Origin: Acidimicrobiia bacterium
GTDB taxonomy: Bacteria > Actinomycetota > Acidimicrobiia > Acidimicrobiales > Bin134
Length of the DNA: 64,000 nucleotides
Reading direction: 5' to 3'
Assembly: GCA_009842675.1 (NCBI GenBank)
Contig: VYEX01000065.1
Span: 1 to 64,000, forward strand
A program made the translations under genes and the position numbers. Each line of letters begins with the position of its first letter. The stretch's first letter is position 1. Positions 1 to 9,199 of the stretch are shown here, piece by piece. Under the pieces are notes generated by a model. That model had not been told where the DNA came from, made no database searches, and worked only from the letters and a program-made list of their open reading frames with translations.

Positions 1-600
1 TGTGCTTAGCCCACAAAATGCATCCTTCACCGTCATTCGTTGTTCGCACTGCGGCGGTTCACCGAGGGGAGGTAGCTCCCGGCGTCGACCGATCACTATT
101 GCCCGGCGTCGTCTTTGAGGCGCGCCGTAGAGTGACGAATCCAAGATGAAGAACTCGATTTCATAATCGCCTAGCTCACGGCTAGGTGTACACACAGCCC
201 TCAACCCATCGAATTGCTCAGATCTCAGAAACTCTCGCACGTTCTCAAGTACAAAAAACTTTGGCTGGAGGGTCTTGACAGCTTCTACGTATTGCCGCCA
301 AAGAGCGTTGCGCTCATCCGTTACTTCTTGCTTCCCGAGAGATGAGAAACCCTGGCAAGGTGGTCCACCCAGGACTACATCTGCGCTCTTCGGATGATGA
401 GCTCCCTGTAGCCATTCTTCAATGTCCCCATAGAACACATGGTCACCAATGTTGGTGGCATAGGTAGCTGCCGAGGCAAGGTCCGAGTCCACAGCGCTGA
501 CAGGTTGGAAACTCGCAATAGGGGAATTCGCGAGAAGGAATCCAGATGTCAGACCCCCGCAGCCCGAAAAAAGGTCGACGGTGCTGAATGCAGAACCCAT
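1..600 (-). CDS. DNA (cytosine-5)-methyltransferase, 3' part beyond the window edge
   Basis: Translating the minus strand from an ATG at 600 gives 200 open codons running off base 1; the ORF track lacks it because no stop is in the window. Hallmark C5-methyltransferase motifs appear in order: motif I DLFSGCGGL near residue 9, motif IV GGPPCQGFS with the catalytic Cys near residue 80, motif VI ENV, and motif VIII QRRRR. The target-recognition region and motifs IX-X lie outside. It should transfer a methyl group from SAM to C5 of cytosine in a specific site, as an orphan enzyme or part of a restriction-modification system. AGGGG lies 5 nt before ATG 600; an in-frame ATG at 639 is an alternative start. 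The stretch is less GC-rich and has softer codon usage than the core genes to its right, suggesting transfer. Confidence 0.9.
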   Translation of the reverse strand, partial: MGSAFSTVDLFSGCGGLTSGFLLANSPIASFQPVSAVDSDLASAATYATNIGDHVFYGDIEEWLQGAHHPKSADVVLGGPPCQGFSSLGKQEVTDERNALWRQYVEAVKTLQPKFFVLENVREFLRSEQFDGLRAVCTPSRELGDYEIEFFILDSSLYGAPQRRRRAIVIGRRRELPPLGEPPQCEQRMTVKDAFCGLST

Positions 601-1146
601 GGCATCCCCTGCCGGCCCAGAGGAAGGGCGGTGTTGCATGATCAGTCCCTACCCTTTGCGGCACCACAGGGACGCCCAGCCCATTCAAGAGTGAGCACAC
701 GGACGGTTGCAGTCTGATCGCGATGAGAGCCAACAAGCGCCTGACGTGTCATTTTCATGTATTTGACTCTCATAGTCCCAAACCTTATACGCAACTGGTT
801 GTATCGGGCCTGCCCGTGTGACTCAAACCCACCGGAAGCACGCATCCTGTGAAGCCTGCGCACTGAGAACTCGTACTGACTTGTTCCAGTATGCATCCTG
901 GTTGTGACAGTTGGCATCAGGCGGACAGTCGCAGACTAAGGATGCATGCCAAGTCTCCTCCCGCCACTCTGACCATCTCCATGGGCAAGATGACCATCAA
1001 CGAAGTAGGTGGGACTCGACTTGCGAACCACGACGGCTGCCTGCACAGCGCGCGGCTCTCCTAGGAGCAGCCAAATAAGATGTATGGGAACCGTTGAGAG
1101 AGCTAGTGGGCTGGGGAAATCTCCCTGGATTTGGTAGAACACTGCG
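601..1146. other. Intergenic stretch without a convincing gene
   Basis: About 0.5 kb between the methyltransferase and the acyl-CoA reductase, AT-richer than the rest of the window. A 91-codon minus-strand ORF (642-917) ends in TGA two bases before the alternative methyltransferase ATG at 639, so it could be a coupled leader gene, but I recognise no family in it. GACT-N5-AGTC occurs at 765-777, resembling the boxes bound by restriction-modification controller proteins. ATGCATCC occurs at 18-25 and 891-898 with an inverted copy at 940-947. No tRNA, integrase or insertion sequence is visible here. Confidence 0.4.
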
Positions 1147-3459
1147 GTGATCTCTGATGCGCTGGCCGGCAAGCGGCTGGCGATCACCGGCACGACCGGT
1201 TTCCTGGGCACCGCTCTCGTAGAGCGGCTGCTGCGCTGCGTGCCCGACGTGGAGCTGGTGCTGCTGGTGCGCCCCGCCCGCCGAGGCGTGGAGCAGCGGA
1301 TCCGGCGGGAGATAATCCGCAATGACGTATTCGATCGACTGCGCGACCAACTGGGCAACGACGAGTTCGAGCGGCTGTGCCAGGAGCGGATCACCGGCGT
1401 GGCCGGCGACGTGGGCATCGACGGACTGGGGCTCGACGACGCCGGCCGGGAGCTGATCGCCGGCTGCGACATCGTTGTCCACTCGGCCGCCGCGGTGGCG
1501 TTCGACAACCCGCTGGACACCGCAGTGGAAGTCAACCTCATGGGGCCGGTTCGCCTGGTGCAGATGCTCAACGATATGGGAGCGTCACCCCACTTCATCG
1601 CGGTGTCCACCTGCTATGTGGCCGGCAGCCGCCGGGGCAACGCCCCCGAGGAGCCCTTGGCCGACGGCCCCATGTACGTGCCGGTGTCGTGGCAGGACGA
1701 AGCCGACGCCAGCCGCCGCCGTCGCATCACCACCGAGACCGAGAGCCGCGACCCCGCCCGCCTGGAGGAGTTCCGCAGCCGGGCCCGCCACGAGCTAGGC
1801 GCGGCCGGCACCCCGGCACTGGCGGCCAAGACCGAGCAGCTCCGCAGCCGCTGGGTAAACGACCAGATGGTTGAAGCCGGCCGGTCCCGGGCCGCCTCGC
1901 TGGGCTTCCCCGACGCCTACGCCTTCACCAAGGCGCTGGCCGAGACCGCGGTGACCGAGATCAAGGGCGACTTGAGGGTCTCCACCGTGCGGCCCTCGAT
2001 CATCGAGTCGGCCTATGCAGAGCCCTTCCCGGGATGGATCCGGGGCTTCCGCATGGCCGAGCCCATCATCATCGGCTACGGCCGGGGGCTGCTCACCGAC
2101 TTCCCCGGCATCCCCCAGGGGGTGCTTGACGTGATCCCGGTAGACCTGGTGGCCGCGGCCATCTGCGCGGTGGCGGCCCGTGGGCATGACCCCGACCAGG
2201 AGATCATCCAGGTTGCGTCGGGGGCAATAAACCCGTTCCGCTTCAACCAGCTAGTGGACCTGGCCCACCGATGGTTCAGCGAGAACCCCATATACGACGA
2301 CCGGGACCAGCCCATCCCCCCGCCCAACTGGACCTATCCGGGCCGGGGCCGAGTGGTCCGCCAGCTGAAACGGCTGCGCACTGGTCTGAACGCCACCGAG
2401 CGGGTGCTGGGTCGGCTGCCCATCCGGGGCCGCCAAGCCGAGATCACCGCCGATTTGGACGAGCGTCGCGATCAGGTTGAGCGGGCGCTGGGCTATGTGG
2501 AGCTCTACGGCGCGTACACCGAATGCGAGGCCCTGTTCGGAGTCGACCGCCTGCTGGAACTGTGGGACAGCCTGGATGGCGCCGACCAGCAGGAGTACTG
2601 CTTCGACCCCCGGATCATCGACTGGCCCCACTATGTGGGCGACATCCACCTGCCCACCGTGGTGGCCCAGGGCCGGGTCAAGACCGCTCCGTCGGGGCGG
2701 TCGGGGCCGTCTCGCAAGAGCCGCCAGCGTGCCCAGGTGCTCTCCCCCGACCGCCACATTGCAGCGTTCGACCTGGAGAACACCGTCATCGCCGCCAACG
2801 TGGTCATGTCTTACGGCTGGCTGGCCACCCGGCGGCTGCCAATGGACGAGCGGGCCAGACTGGTGGCCAAGATCCTGCTGGAGGCCCCATCGCTTCTGGC
2901 GCTGGATCACCGCGACCGCAGCGACTTCCTCCGCCATTTCTACCGCCGCTACCAGGGGGCGCCAATCGAGCAGATGGCCGAGGACTCCGGCGAGATGTTC
3001 AGCGACCTGATCTTGACCCAGTCCTACCCCGCCGCCATCCGCCGGGTGCGCCAGCACCGGGCCGCCGGGCACACCACCGTGCTCATCACCGGGGCGCTGG
3101 ACTTCATCGTGGAACCGCTGCGCCCGCTGTTCGACCACATCGTGTGCGCCGAGCTGGCCCAATCCCACGGCACCTACACCGGCCAGCTGGCCGAGGTGCC
3201 GCCCACCAGCGAGTCCCGGGCCGAGGTGCTGCGGGACTTCGCCAACGCCGAGGGGCTGCTCATGTCGGAGTCGGTGGCCTATGCCGACTCAGCCAGCGAC
3301 CTGGCCCTTCTAGAGGCGGTGGGCTACCCGGTGGCAGTGAACCCCGAGCCCAAGCTGGCCATGCTGGCCCGAAAGCGGGGCTGGCTCATCGAGTACTTCG
3401 ACAAGGCCCCCGGCGGCCCCCGCAAGCTGCTGCCCATCGGATCCCGGAAGGCGTCATGA
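1147..3459 (+). CDS. Fatty acyl-CoA reductase-like SDR fused to a HAD-IB phosphatase-like domain
   Basis: 770 aa with two modules. Residues 1 to about 480 are an extended SDR of the male-sterility/fatty acyl-CoA reductase type: nucleotide-binding GTTGFLG near residue 15 and active-site YAFTK at about 258-262. Such domains reduce acyl-CoA or acyl-ACP to aldehyde or alcohol with NAD(P)H. From about residue 535 a HAD-IB domain follows: motif I FDLENTV (about 541), motif II LITG, motif IV ADSASD (about 714). The second acidic residue of motif I is Glu rather than the usual Asp, so phosphatase activity is uncertain. Start is GTG 1147; no strong ribosome site is seen. The stop TGA overlaps an ATG (ATGA) that opens a five-codon mini-ORF leading to the next gene. 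The neighbouring PlsC points to lipid synthesis; the substrate is unknown. Confidence 0.82.
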   Translation: MISDALAGKRLAITGTTGFLGTALVERLLRCVPDVELVLLVRPARRGVEQRIRREIIRNDVFDRLRDQLGNDEFERLCQERITGVAGDVGIDGLGLDDAGRELIAGCDIVVHSAAAVAFDNPLDTAVEVNLMGPVRLVQMLNDMGASPHFIAVSTCYVAGSRRGNAPEEPLADGPMYVPVSWQDEADASRRRRITTETESRDPARLEEFRSRARHELGAAGTPALAAKTEQLRSRWVNDQMVEAGRSRAASLGFPDAYAFTKALAETAVTEIKGDLRVSTVRPSIIESAYAEPFPGWIRGFRMAEPIIIGYGRGLLTDFPGIPQGVLDVIPVDLVAAAICAVAARGHDPDQEIIQVASGAINPFRFNQLVDLAHRWFSENPIYDDRDQPIPPPNWTYPGRGRVVRQLKRLRTGLNATERVLGRLPIRGRQAEITADLDERRDQVERALGYVELYGAYTECEALFGVDRLLELWDSLDGADQQEYCFDPRIIDWPHYVGDIHLPTVVAQGRVKTAPSGRSGPSRKSRQRAQVLSPDRHIAAFDLENTVIAANVVMSYGWLATRRLPMDERARLVAKILLEAPSLLALDHRDRSDFLRHFYRRYQGAPIEQMAEDSGEMFSDLILTQSYPAAIRRVRQHRAAGHTTVLITGALDFIVEPLRPLFDHIVCAELAQSHGTYTGQLAEVPPTSESRAEVLRDFANAEGLLMSESVAYADSASDLALLEAVGYPVAVNPEPKLAMLARKRGWLIEYFDKAPGGPRKLLPIGSRKAS

Positions 3460-3473
3460 AGGTCCGGGCATGA
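3456..3473 (+). other. Relay mini-ORF (5 codons) with duplicated start
   Basis: ATG 3456 overlaps the stop of the reductase (ATGA). It reads MKVRA and stops at TGA 3471-3473, which overlaps the ATG of the next gene at 3470. The first codons resemble the real start (ATGAAGG in both; MKVR against MKDR), 14 nt apart. This may pass a terminating ribosome to the next gene. No other function is implied; a chance origin is possible for so short a match. Confidence 0.45.
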
Positions 3474-5083
3474 AGGATCGAGTTAGGCCCACTCCCCGTC
3501 CGGGCATGGTGCTGGAGGTAGACCGCTCCACCCCGCCCATCCTGTTCCACCACGGAGAGGGGTTCCGCACCGAGAAGCTCCCGGCCGGGCGCAGCCGTGT
3601 GATCTATCCGGCCGAGCCGCTGCTGGGCCTGGCCGATCCCGAGGGCGCCATCCGCCGGGCGCTGCTCAACCCCATAGACCAAGATCCGCTGCCCGCCCAG
3701 CTGCGCCCGGGCATGAAGCTCACCATCGCCTTCGACGACATCTCTTTGCCGCTGCCCCCCATGCGCCGCCCCGATATCCGCCAGATGGTGATCGAACAGG
3801 TGCTGGAGATGGCCGCGGCGGCCGGGGTGGACGACGTCCACATCATCGCCGCGCTGGCCCTGCACCGGCGCATGACCGAGGACGAGCTGCGCTACTGCCT
3901 GGGCGACCGCACCTACGACGCCTTCGCCCCCTCGGGCTGCCTCTACAACCACGACGCCGAGGACCCCGACGGCATGGTGGTGCTGGGCACCACGCCCCAC
4001 GGCGAGGAGGTGCAGTTCTCCAAGCGGGCCGCGGAGAGCGACCTGGTGGTGTACGTGAACATCAACCTGGTGGCCATGGACGGCGGCCACAAGAGCACCG
4101 CCACCGGGCTGGCCGGCTACCAGGGGCTGCGCCACCACCACAACGTCAAGACCATGCAGGAGTCCAAGTCGTTCATGGACCAGCACCGCTCCGAGCTGCA
4201 TGCCTCCAACTGGCGCATGGGCAAGGTGCTGCGCGACTCCGGGGTGAAGATCTTCCAGATCGAGACCACGGTCAACAACAACACCTTCGGGGTGGACGGC
4301 CCGCTGGCCATGCTCCAAAAGCGCGAGTGGGAGTGGACCGCCAAAGACCGGGCCGCTTTCGTGGCCATGACCACCGGGCTGAAGTACAGCCCGCCCCAGA
4401 TGGCCCGGCAGATCTTCCAGTCGTGGCGGGCACCCTATGAGCTGACTTCGGTGCAGGCCGGCGAGGTGGAGGCCGTCCACAAGGTGACCACCGAGAACGT
4501 GTACGCCCAGCACTTGGTGCCCGTCGAGGGCCAGACCGACATCTTGACCATGGGCCTGCCCTACATCTGCCCCTACAACGTGAACTCGGTGATGAACCCC
4601 ATTCTGGTGATGTGCCTGGGGCTGGGCTACTTCTTCAACCTGTATCGGGGCCGCCCGCTTGTGCGGGAGGGTGGCGTGGTCATCATGGGCCACCCCACCC
4701 GCTGGGAGTTCCACCCGGTACACCACCCCAGCTACATCGACTTCTTCGAGCAGGTGCTGGCCGACACCACCGACCCGGTGGAGATCGAGGCCCGCTACGA
4801 ACGCCAGTTCGCCGAGGACGAGTGGTACATCCACCTGTACCGCACGTCGTACGCCTACCACGGCGTCCACCCCTTCTACATGTGGTACTGGGGGGCGCAC
4901 GCCCTTCAGCACCTGGGCGAGGTCATCATCGTTGGCGGCGACACTCGGGCAGTACAGCGGATGGGCTTCCGCCCCGCCTCCACCCTCCAAGACGCCTTGG
5001 AGATCGCCAGCGACACGGTGGGCCGCCAGCCCACCGTCACCCACCTTCACAACCCCCCCATCCTGATGGCCGATGTCAGCTAG
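3470..5083 (+). CDS. LarA-like DUF2088 protein (nickel-pincer racemase family N-terminal fold)
   Basis: 537 aa. Residues about 80-200 match the LarA N-terminal (DUF2088) pattern: IAFDDISLPLPP corresponds to the family's DDxTRP loop, and ALALHRRMTEDEL to the conserved 'THR.MT' segment with its histidine. LarA uses a nickel-pincer nucleotide to racemise or epimerise 2-hydroxy acids. The protein is over 100 residues longer than classical lactate racemases (about 425 aa), and no larB, larC or larE is visible, so the substrate and even cofactor use are unproven. It lies between the acyl-CoA reductase fusion and PlsC and overlaps PlsC by 11 nt, so the three genes are almost certainly co-transcribed. 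A lipid-linked hydroxy acid substrate is inference only. Confidence 0.7.
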   Translation: MKDRVRPTPRPGMVLEVDRSTPPILFHHGEGFRTEKLPAGRSRVIYPAEPLLGLADPEGAIRRALLNPIDQDPLPAQLRPGMKLTIAFDDISLPLPPMRRPDIRQMVIEQVLEMAAAAGVDDVHIIAALALHRRMTEDELRYCLGDRTYDAFAPSGCLYNHDAEDPDGMVVLGTTPHGEEVQFSKRAAESDLVVYVNINLVAMDGGHKSTATGLAGYQGLRHHHNVKTMQESKSFMDQHRSELHASNWRMGKVLRDSGVKIFQIETTVNNNTFGVDGPLAMLQKREWEWTAKDRAAFVAMTTGLKYSPPQMARQIFQSWRAPYELTSVQAGEVEAVHKVTTENVYAQHLVPVEGQTDILTMGLPYICPYNVNSVMNPILVMCLGLGYFFNLYRGRPLVREGGVVIMGHPTRWEFHPVHHPSYIDFFEQVLADTTDPVEIEARYERQFAEDEWYIHLYRTSYAYHGVHPFYMWYWGAHALQHLGEVIIVGGDTRAVQRMGFRPASTLQDALEIASDTVGRQPTVTHLHNPPILMADVS

Positions 5084-5972
5084 AAGGGTGATCTCGAAGC
5101 TGGACTTCCCCTATCGGGCGGCTCGACCGCCCGCGGGGGTACCGCCTGCGCCCGAGCTCAAGAATCGGGGGGCCGACTACGACACCGACTGGGCCCGCAA
5201 GCCAGCGGCTCGGGCCGCCCGGCGGGTGATCACCGAAGTAGTGATGCAGCCGGCCATGGCGGCCCTGGCTCGGCCCCAGCGCCGGGGCCTCGACCGGATC
5301 GAGCGCCTGGAAGGCCCGGTGATCTTTGCCGCCAACCACCACAGCCACATCGACACTCCGCTGTTGTTCACCTCCATCCCGACCCGGTGGCGCAACCGGC
5401 TGGTGGTGGGCGCGGCAGCCGACTACTTCTTCACCGGGGCAGTCAAGTCAGCTGCATCAGCGCTGGTTATCGGGGCCATCCCCGTCGAGCGATCCAAGGT
5501 GGGGCGGCGCTCGGCCCGCCTGGCCGCGTCGCTCATCGAGGACGGCTGGAGCCTGCTCATCTTCCCCGAGGGCGGTCGCAGTCCCGACGGATGGGGCCAG
5601 CCCTTCCTAGGTGGGGCTGGCTACTTGGCAGTGCGCTGCGGCGTGCCGGTGGTGCCGGTCCACGTGGAGGGCACCGACCGGATCCTGCCCAAGGGCCGCA
5701 ACGTGCCCAAGGTGTCGGCCACCACCGTCACCTTCGGCGACCCCTTGGTGCCTACCGAGGAGGACAACGCCCGGCGGTTCGCGGCCCGCATCGAGGTGGC
5801 GGTGGCCACCCTGGCCGACGAGTGCGCCACCGACTGGTACCAGGCCCGCCGCCGAGCCCACGCCGGAACCACCCCCGGCCTCACCGGCCCCAACATCTCC
5901 CCCTGGCGCCGGGCCTGGGCCCTCGGCGACCGCTCTCCCCGCTCCCGCCGCCAACACCGCCGCTGGCCCTAA
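5073..5972 (+). CDS. plsC: PlsC-type lysophospholipid acyltransferase
   Basis: 299 aa. The acyltransferase motif HxxxxD is visible as NHHSHID near residues 88-94, and the acceptor-binding motif as FPEGGRS near residue 165. Family members transfer an acyl chain to lysophosphatidic acid or a related glycerolipid at the inner membrane face. The last 45 or so residues are rich in Arg and Pro and fall outside the conserved domain. The ATG at 5073 lies inside the end of the LarA-like gene, implying translational coupling. Together with the upstream fatty acyl-CoA reductase it may assemble an unusual lipid; it could instead be a general 1-acylglycerol-3-phosphate acyltransferase. Confidence 0.83.
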   Translation: MSARRVISKLDFPYRAARPPAGVPPAPELKNRGADYDTDWARKPAARAARRVITEVVMQPAMAALARPQRRGLDRIERLEGPVIFAANHHSHIDTPLLFTSIPTRWRNRLVVGAAADYFFTGAVKSAASALVIGAIPVERSKVGRRSARLAASLIEDGWSLLIFPEGGRSPDGWGQPFLGGAGYLAVRCGVPVVPVHVEGTDRILPKGRNVPKVSATTVTFGDPLVPTEEDNARRFAARIEVAVATLADECATDWYQARRRAHAGTTPGLTGPNISPWRRAWALGDRSPRSRRQHRRWP

Positions 5973-5981
5973 GTTCTGGCG

Positions 5982-6836
5982 ATGAGTGAGTCCGACCGCC
6001 AACTCGCCCTGGTAACCGGCGGTGCCTACGGATTCGGGCTAGCGCTGTCGCGCCACCTCCTGGCAACGGGCTACGACGTGCTCGCCTGCGGGCGCACGGA
6101 AGCGCGGCTCGAAGACGCCCAAGCCCGCGAGCCTGACCTCCGGGTTGTGCGCGCCGACATCACCGATGCCGCTGACCTTGATCGGCTCTGCGCAGAAGTC
6201 TTGAGCATCGGCAAGCCCTTGGACATGCTCGTGAACAACGCCGGGGTCAGCTACGCCTGCGACTACACCAGCGACACGACCCTGTCTCGCGATCTGGCGC
6301 GCGCCGAGATTGAGACAAACTTCGCCGCGCCGGTAGAACTCACCCGCCGCTTCTTGTGGATGCGCCGCGAACAAGGCTGGGAGGACCGACCCGCCACAAT
6401 CGCCAACATTGGAACACCCGGGGCCCTATTCCCGCTCGAACCCAACCCGCTCTACTCCGCATCAAAGGCGGGATTCCACATGTTCACGATGGGCCTTCGT
6501 CGGCAGCTAGGCGACACACCGGTAACGGTCGTGGAGGTTTACCCACCCCTTCTCGACACGGGATTGGGGCCCGACCTGGACCTTCCGGGCAAAGAGCACT
6601 TCGGGGATCAAGCCATAGACCGATTCGCTCGCTTCACCGTTGACGGAATCCTTGCCGGAGAGCACAACATCCACCCCGCCCAGATCGACTTCGTCGCCGA
6701 TTTGGTCCAGAGAACCGAAGCGGTCGCCGACCAGATCAATCCCTATCTAGGCCGAGCCGACGGGTGGGAGGAAAGCGTGGTTCAACGCCAATCCCTGCCA
6801 TTCCGCGACAAGGCCATTTTGCCGGGAAGCCCGTAG
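5982..6836 (+). CDS. Short-chain dehydrogenase/reductase (SDR)
   Basis: 284 aa classical SDR. The N-terminal Rossmann motif TGGAYGFG is at residues 11-18, NNAG near 85, and the catalytic YSASK near 157. It should oxidise or reduce a hydroxyl/carbonyl substrate with NAD(P)(H). It starts 10 nt after plsC and ends 10 nt before aconitase, so it may be read with either. Its codon usage is slightly less GC-biased than the flanking genes. Substrate cannot be inferred. Confidence 0.8.
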   Translation: MSESDRQLALVTGGAYGFGLALSRHLLATGYDVLACGRTEARLEDAQAREPDLRVVRADITDAADLDRLCAEVLSIGKPLDMLVNNAGVSYACDYTSDTTLSRDLARAEIETNFAAPVELTRRFLWMRREQGWEDRPATIANIGTPGALFPLEPNPLYSASKAGFHMFTMGLRRQLGDTPVTVVEVYPPLLDTGLGPDLDLPGKEHFGDQAIDRFARFTVDGILAGEHNIHPAQIDFVADLVQRTEAVADQINPYLGRADGWEESVVQRQSLPFRDKAILPGSP

Positions 6837-6846
6837 GATCAGAGGT

Positions 6847-9120
6847 ATGCCCGTTGCCGCCTCCACCCCAATAGAGCTGATCGAAAACGTGTATTCCACC
6901 CTGGACGAGCGGGTTGGCGCCGCCCGGGAGCGCTTTGGGCGAGAGCTCACGCTGGCAGAGAAAATCCTGGTCAACCACCTCGACGACCCCACCGTCACCC
7001 CGGAACGGGGGGCAACCTACGTGGATCTGCGGCCCGATCGGGTGGCCATGCAGGACGCCACCGCCCAGATGGCCTGGCTCCAGTTCATGACCGCCGGGCT
7101 CGATGAGGTGCAGGTGCCCACCACCACCCACTGCGACCACCTCATCTCGGCCCGCATCGATGCCCAGCGCGACCTGGCCGCCGCCCTCGACAACAACGAG
7201 GAGGTGTACGACTTTCTGGAGTCGGTGTGCGCCCGCTACGGCGCCGGATTCTGGAAGCCGGGCTCGGGGATCATCCACCAAGTGGTGCTGGAGCAGTACG
7301 CCTTCCCCGGCGGCATGATGATCGGCACCGACAGCCACACCCCCAACGCCGGCGGCCTGGCCATGGTAGCGGTGGGCGTGGGCGGCGCCGACGCGGTGGA
7401 CGTGATGACCGGATTCCCCTGGAACGTGCGCTGGCCCAAGCTGATCGGCGTGCACCTCACCGGCGAACTCGACGGCTGGGCCGCCCCCAAAGACGTGATC
7501 TTGAAGGTGGCCGAGATCCTGACCGTGGCCGGCGGAACCGGCGCCATCGTGGAGTACTTCGGTGAGGGGGCCCACTCGCTGTCAGCCACGGGCAAGGCGA
7601 CCATCTGCAACATGGGGGCCGAAATCGGCGCCACCACCTCGCTGTTCGCCTACGACGACGCCATCGCCCGATATCTCAAGGCCACCGGCCGCGAGGCAGT
7701 GGCCGATGCGGCCAACGCCGCCGCCCACAACCTGCGGGCCGACGACGCCGTGCTGGCCGACCCCGGCCACTACTTCGACCGGGTGGTGGAGATCGACCTG
7801 TCCAAGCTGGGACCGCACATCAACGGCCCCCACACCCCCGACCGGGCCCGCCCGGTGGCCGAACTGGGGGCCGAGGCCAAGCTCAACGGCTGGCCCTTGG
7901 AGGTGAGCGCCGCGCTGGTGGGGTCGTGCACCAACTCCAGCTACGAGGACATCACCCGGGCGGCCAGCATCGCCCGCCACGCCGCCGCCAACGGGCTCAC
8001 CGCCAAGTCGCCCCTCATGGTCACTCCCGGTTCTGAGCAGGTGCGGGCCACCATCGAGCGCGACGGGCTTTTGGCCGACCTGGAGTCCATCGGGGCCACT
8101 GTTTTGGCCAACGCCTGCGGTCCGTGCATCGGCCAGTGGAACCGCGACGACGTGGCCGAGGGCACCCCCAACAGCATCGTCACCAGCTACAACCGCAACT
8201 TCCCCAAGCGCAACGACGGCTACGCCTCCACCAACGCCTTTGTGACCTCGCCGGAAACGGTGGTGGCTTTGGCCCTAGCCGGCACACTGGACTTCGACCC
8301 GGCCAACGACACCATCACCGCCCCCGACGGCACCGAGGTGGCCCTCATGGTGGGACCGGGCACCGAGCTTCCCGACCAGGGCTTCGACCCCGGCGCCAGC
8401 GGGTTCGTCGCCCCGCCCGACGACGGCAGCGGCGTGGACGTGCGGGTGTCGCCCGACTCCGAGCGGCTCCAGCTGCTCGAACCGTTCTCCCCGTGGGACG
8501 GCGAGGACTTCCGCGGCCTTCCGGTGCTGCTCAAGGCCCAGGGCAAGTGCACCACCGACCACATCTCCATGGCCGGGCCGTGGCTGCGCTACCGGGGGCA
8601 CTTGGAGAACATCTCCGGCAACCTCTACCTGGGAGCGGTGAACGCCTTCACTGGGGCGGTGGGCGAGGGCAAGAACCAGCTTGACGGCAGCACCGGGTCG
8701 TACCCCGACGTGGCCGCCGCCTACCACGCTGCTGGACAGCGCTGGGTGGTGGTGGGCGACCGCAACATCGGCGAGGGCTCATCCCGGGAGCACGCCGCCA
8801 TGGAGCCCCGCTTCCGAGGGTGCGCGGCAGTGATCGCCCGGTCGTTCGCTCGCATCCATGAGACCAACCTGAAGAAGCAGGGCGTGTTGGCCCTGACCTT
8901 CGCCGACCCCGACGACTACGACCGCATCGACGAGGACGACCGCATCTCGATCCTCGGCCTGGCCGATCTGGCCCCCGGCGAGCCGGTGCAGGTGCAGGTG
9001 GCCAAGCCCGACGGATCGACCGTGGACATCACCGCCGAGCACACCCTGTCGCACGACCAGATCGAGTGGTTCCAAGCGGGCAGCGCCCTGAACCTGATCC
9101 GCCAGCGAACCTCGGGCTGA
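6847..9120 (+). CDS. acn: Aconitate hydratase, mitochondrial-type
   Basis: 757 aa, the length of mitochondrial-type aconitases rather than the roughly 900 aa of bacterial AcnA/IRP1. It isomerises citrate to isocitrate in the TCA cycle using a [4Fe-4S] cluster. Visible landmarks are [12 protein letters not shown] near residue 158, cluster cysteines in SCTNSSYED (about residue 359) and ACGPCIGQW (about 424-427), and the C-terminal swivelling domain with [10 protein letters not shown]. Citrate synthase (gltA) lies about 2.5 kb downstream, so two consecutive TCA enzymes are close by. The ATG at 6847 follows AGAGG at a short distance. Confidence 0.93.
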   Translation: MPVAASTPIELIENVYSTLDERVGAARERFGRELTLAEKILVNHLDDPTVTPERGATYVDLRPDRVAMQDATAQMAWLQFMTAGLDEVQVPTTTHCDHLISARIDAQRDLAAALDNNEEVYDFLESVCARYGAGFWKPGSGIIHQVVLEQYAFPGGMMIGTDSHTPNAGGLAMVAVGVGGADAVDVMTGFPWNVRWPKLIGVHLTGELDGWAAPKDVILKVAEILTVAGGTGAIVEYFGEGAHSLSATGKATICNMGAEIGATTSLFAYDDAIARYLKATGREAVADAANAAAHNLRADDAVLADPGHYFDRVVEIDLSKLGPHINGPHTPDRARPVAELGAEAKLNGWPLEVSAALVGSCTNSSYEDITRAASIARHAAANGLTAKSPLMVTPGSEQVRATIERDGLLADLESIGATVLANACGPCIGQWNRDDVAEGTPNSIVTSYNRNFPKRNDGYASTNAFVTSPETVVALALAGTLDFDPANDTITAPDGTEVALMVGPGTELPDQGFDPGASGFVAPPDDGSGVDVRVSPDSERLQLLEPFSPWDGEDFRGLPVLLKAQGKCTTDHISMAGPWLRYRGHLENISGNLYLGAVNAFTGAVGEGKNQLDGSTGSYPDVAAAYHAAGQRWVVVGDRNIGEGSSREHAAMEPRFRGCAAVIARSFARIHETNLKKQGVLALTFADPDDYDRIDEDDRISILGLADLAPGEPVQVQVAKPDGSTVDITAEHTLSHDQIEWFQAGSALNLIRQRTSG

Positions 9121-9140
9121 CCGACAACGCCAGCCGCTAG

Positions 9141-9199
9141 GCCCCATGGACATCCGCTCCTCCTGCTGACCATAGATTTGCAGCCATGGACATCCGCCA
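9141..9199 (+). repeat. Duplicated gene-start segment before the LysR gene (40-nt period)
   Basis: The 14-nt string CCATGGACATCCGC occurs at 9144 and again at 9184, the second at the LysR start. The upstream copy (ATG 9146) opens a mini-ORF, MDIRSSC, ending at TGA 9167-9169, 16 nt before the real ATG 9186 (MDIRQL...). It is one of several start duplications in this window. Confidence 0.6.

Noticed and set aside
642-917. 91-aa minus-strand ORF before the methyltransferase
   Set aside because: Suggestive spacing to ATG 639, but no family, no good ribosome site and unremarkable composition, so it is mentioned only in the gap entry.
3386-5050. 554-aa minus-strand ORF opposite the LarA-like gene
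   Set aside because: It is a codon-bias shadow; the plus-strand frame has family motifs, while this one is His/Val/Gly-rich with no recognisable domain.
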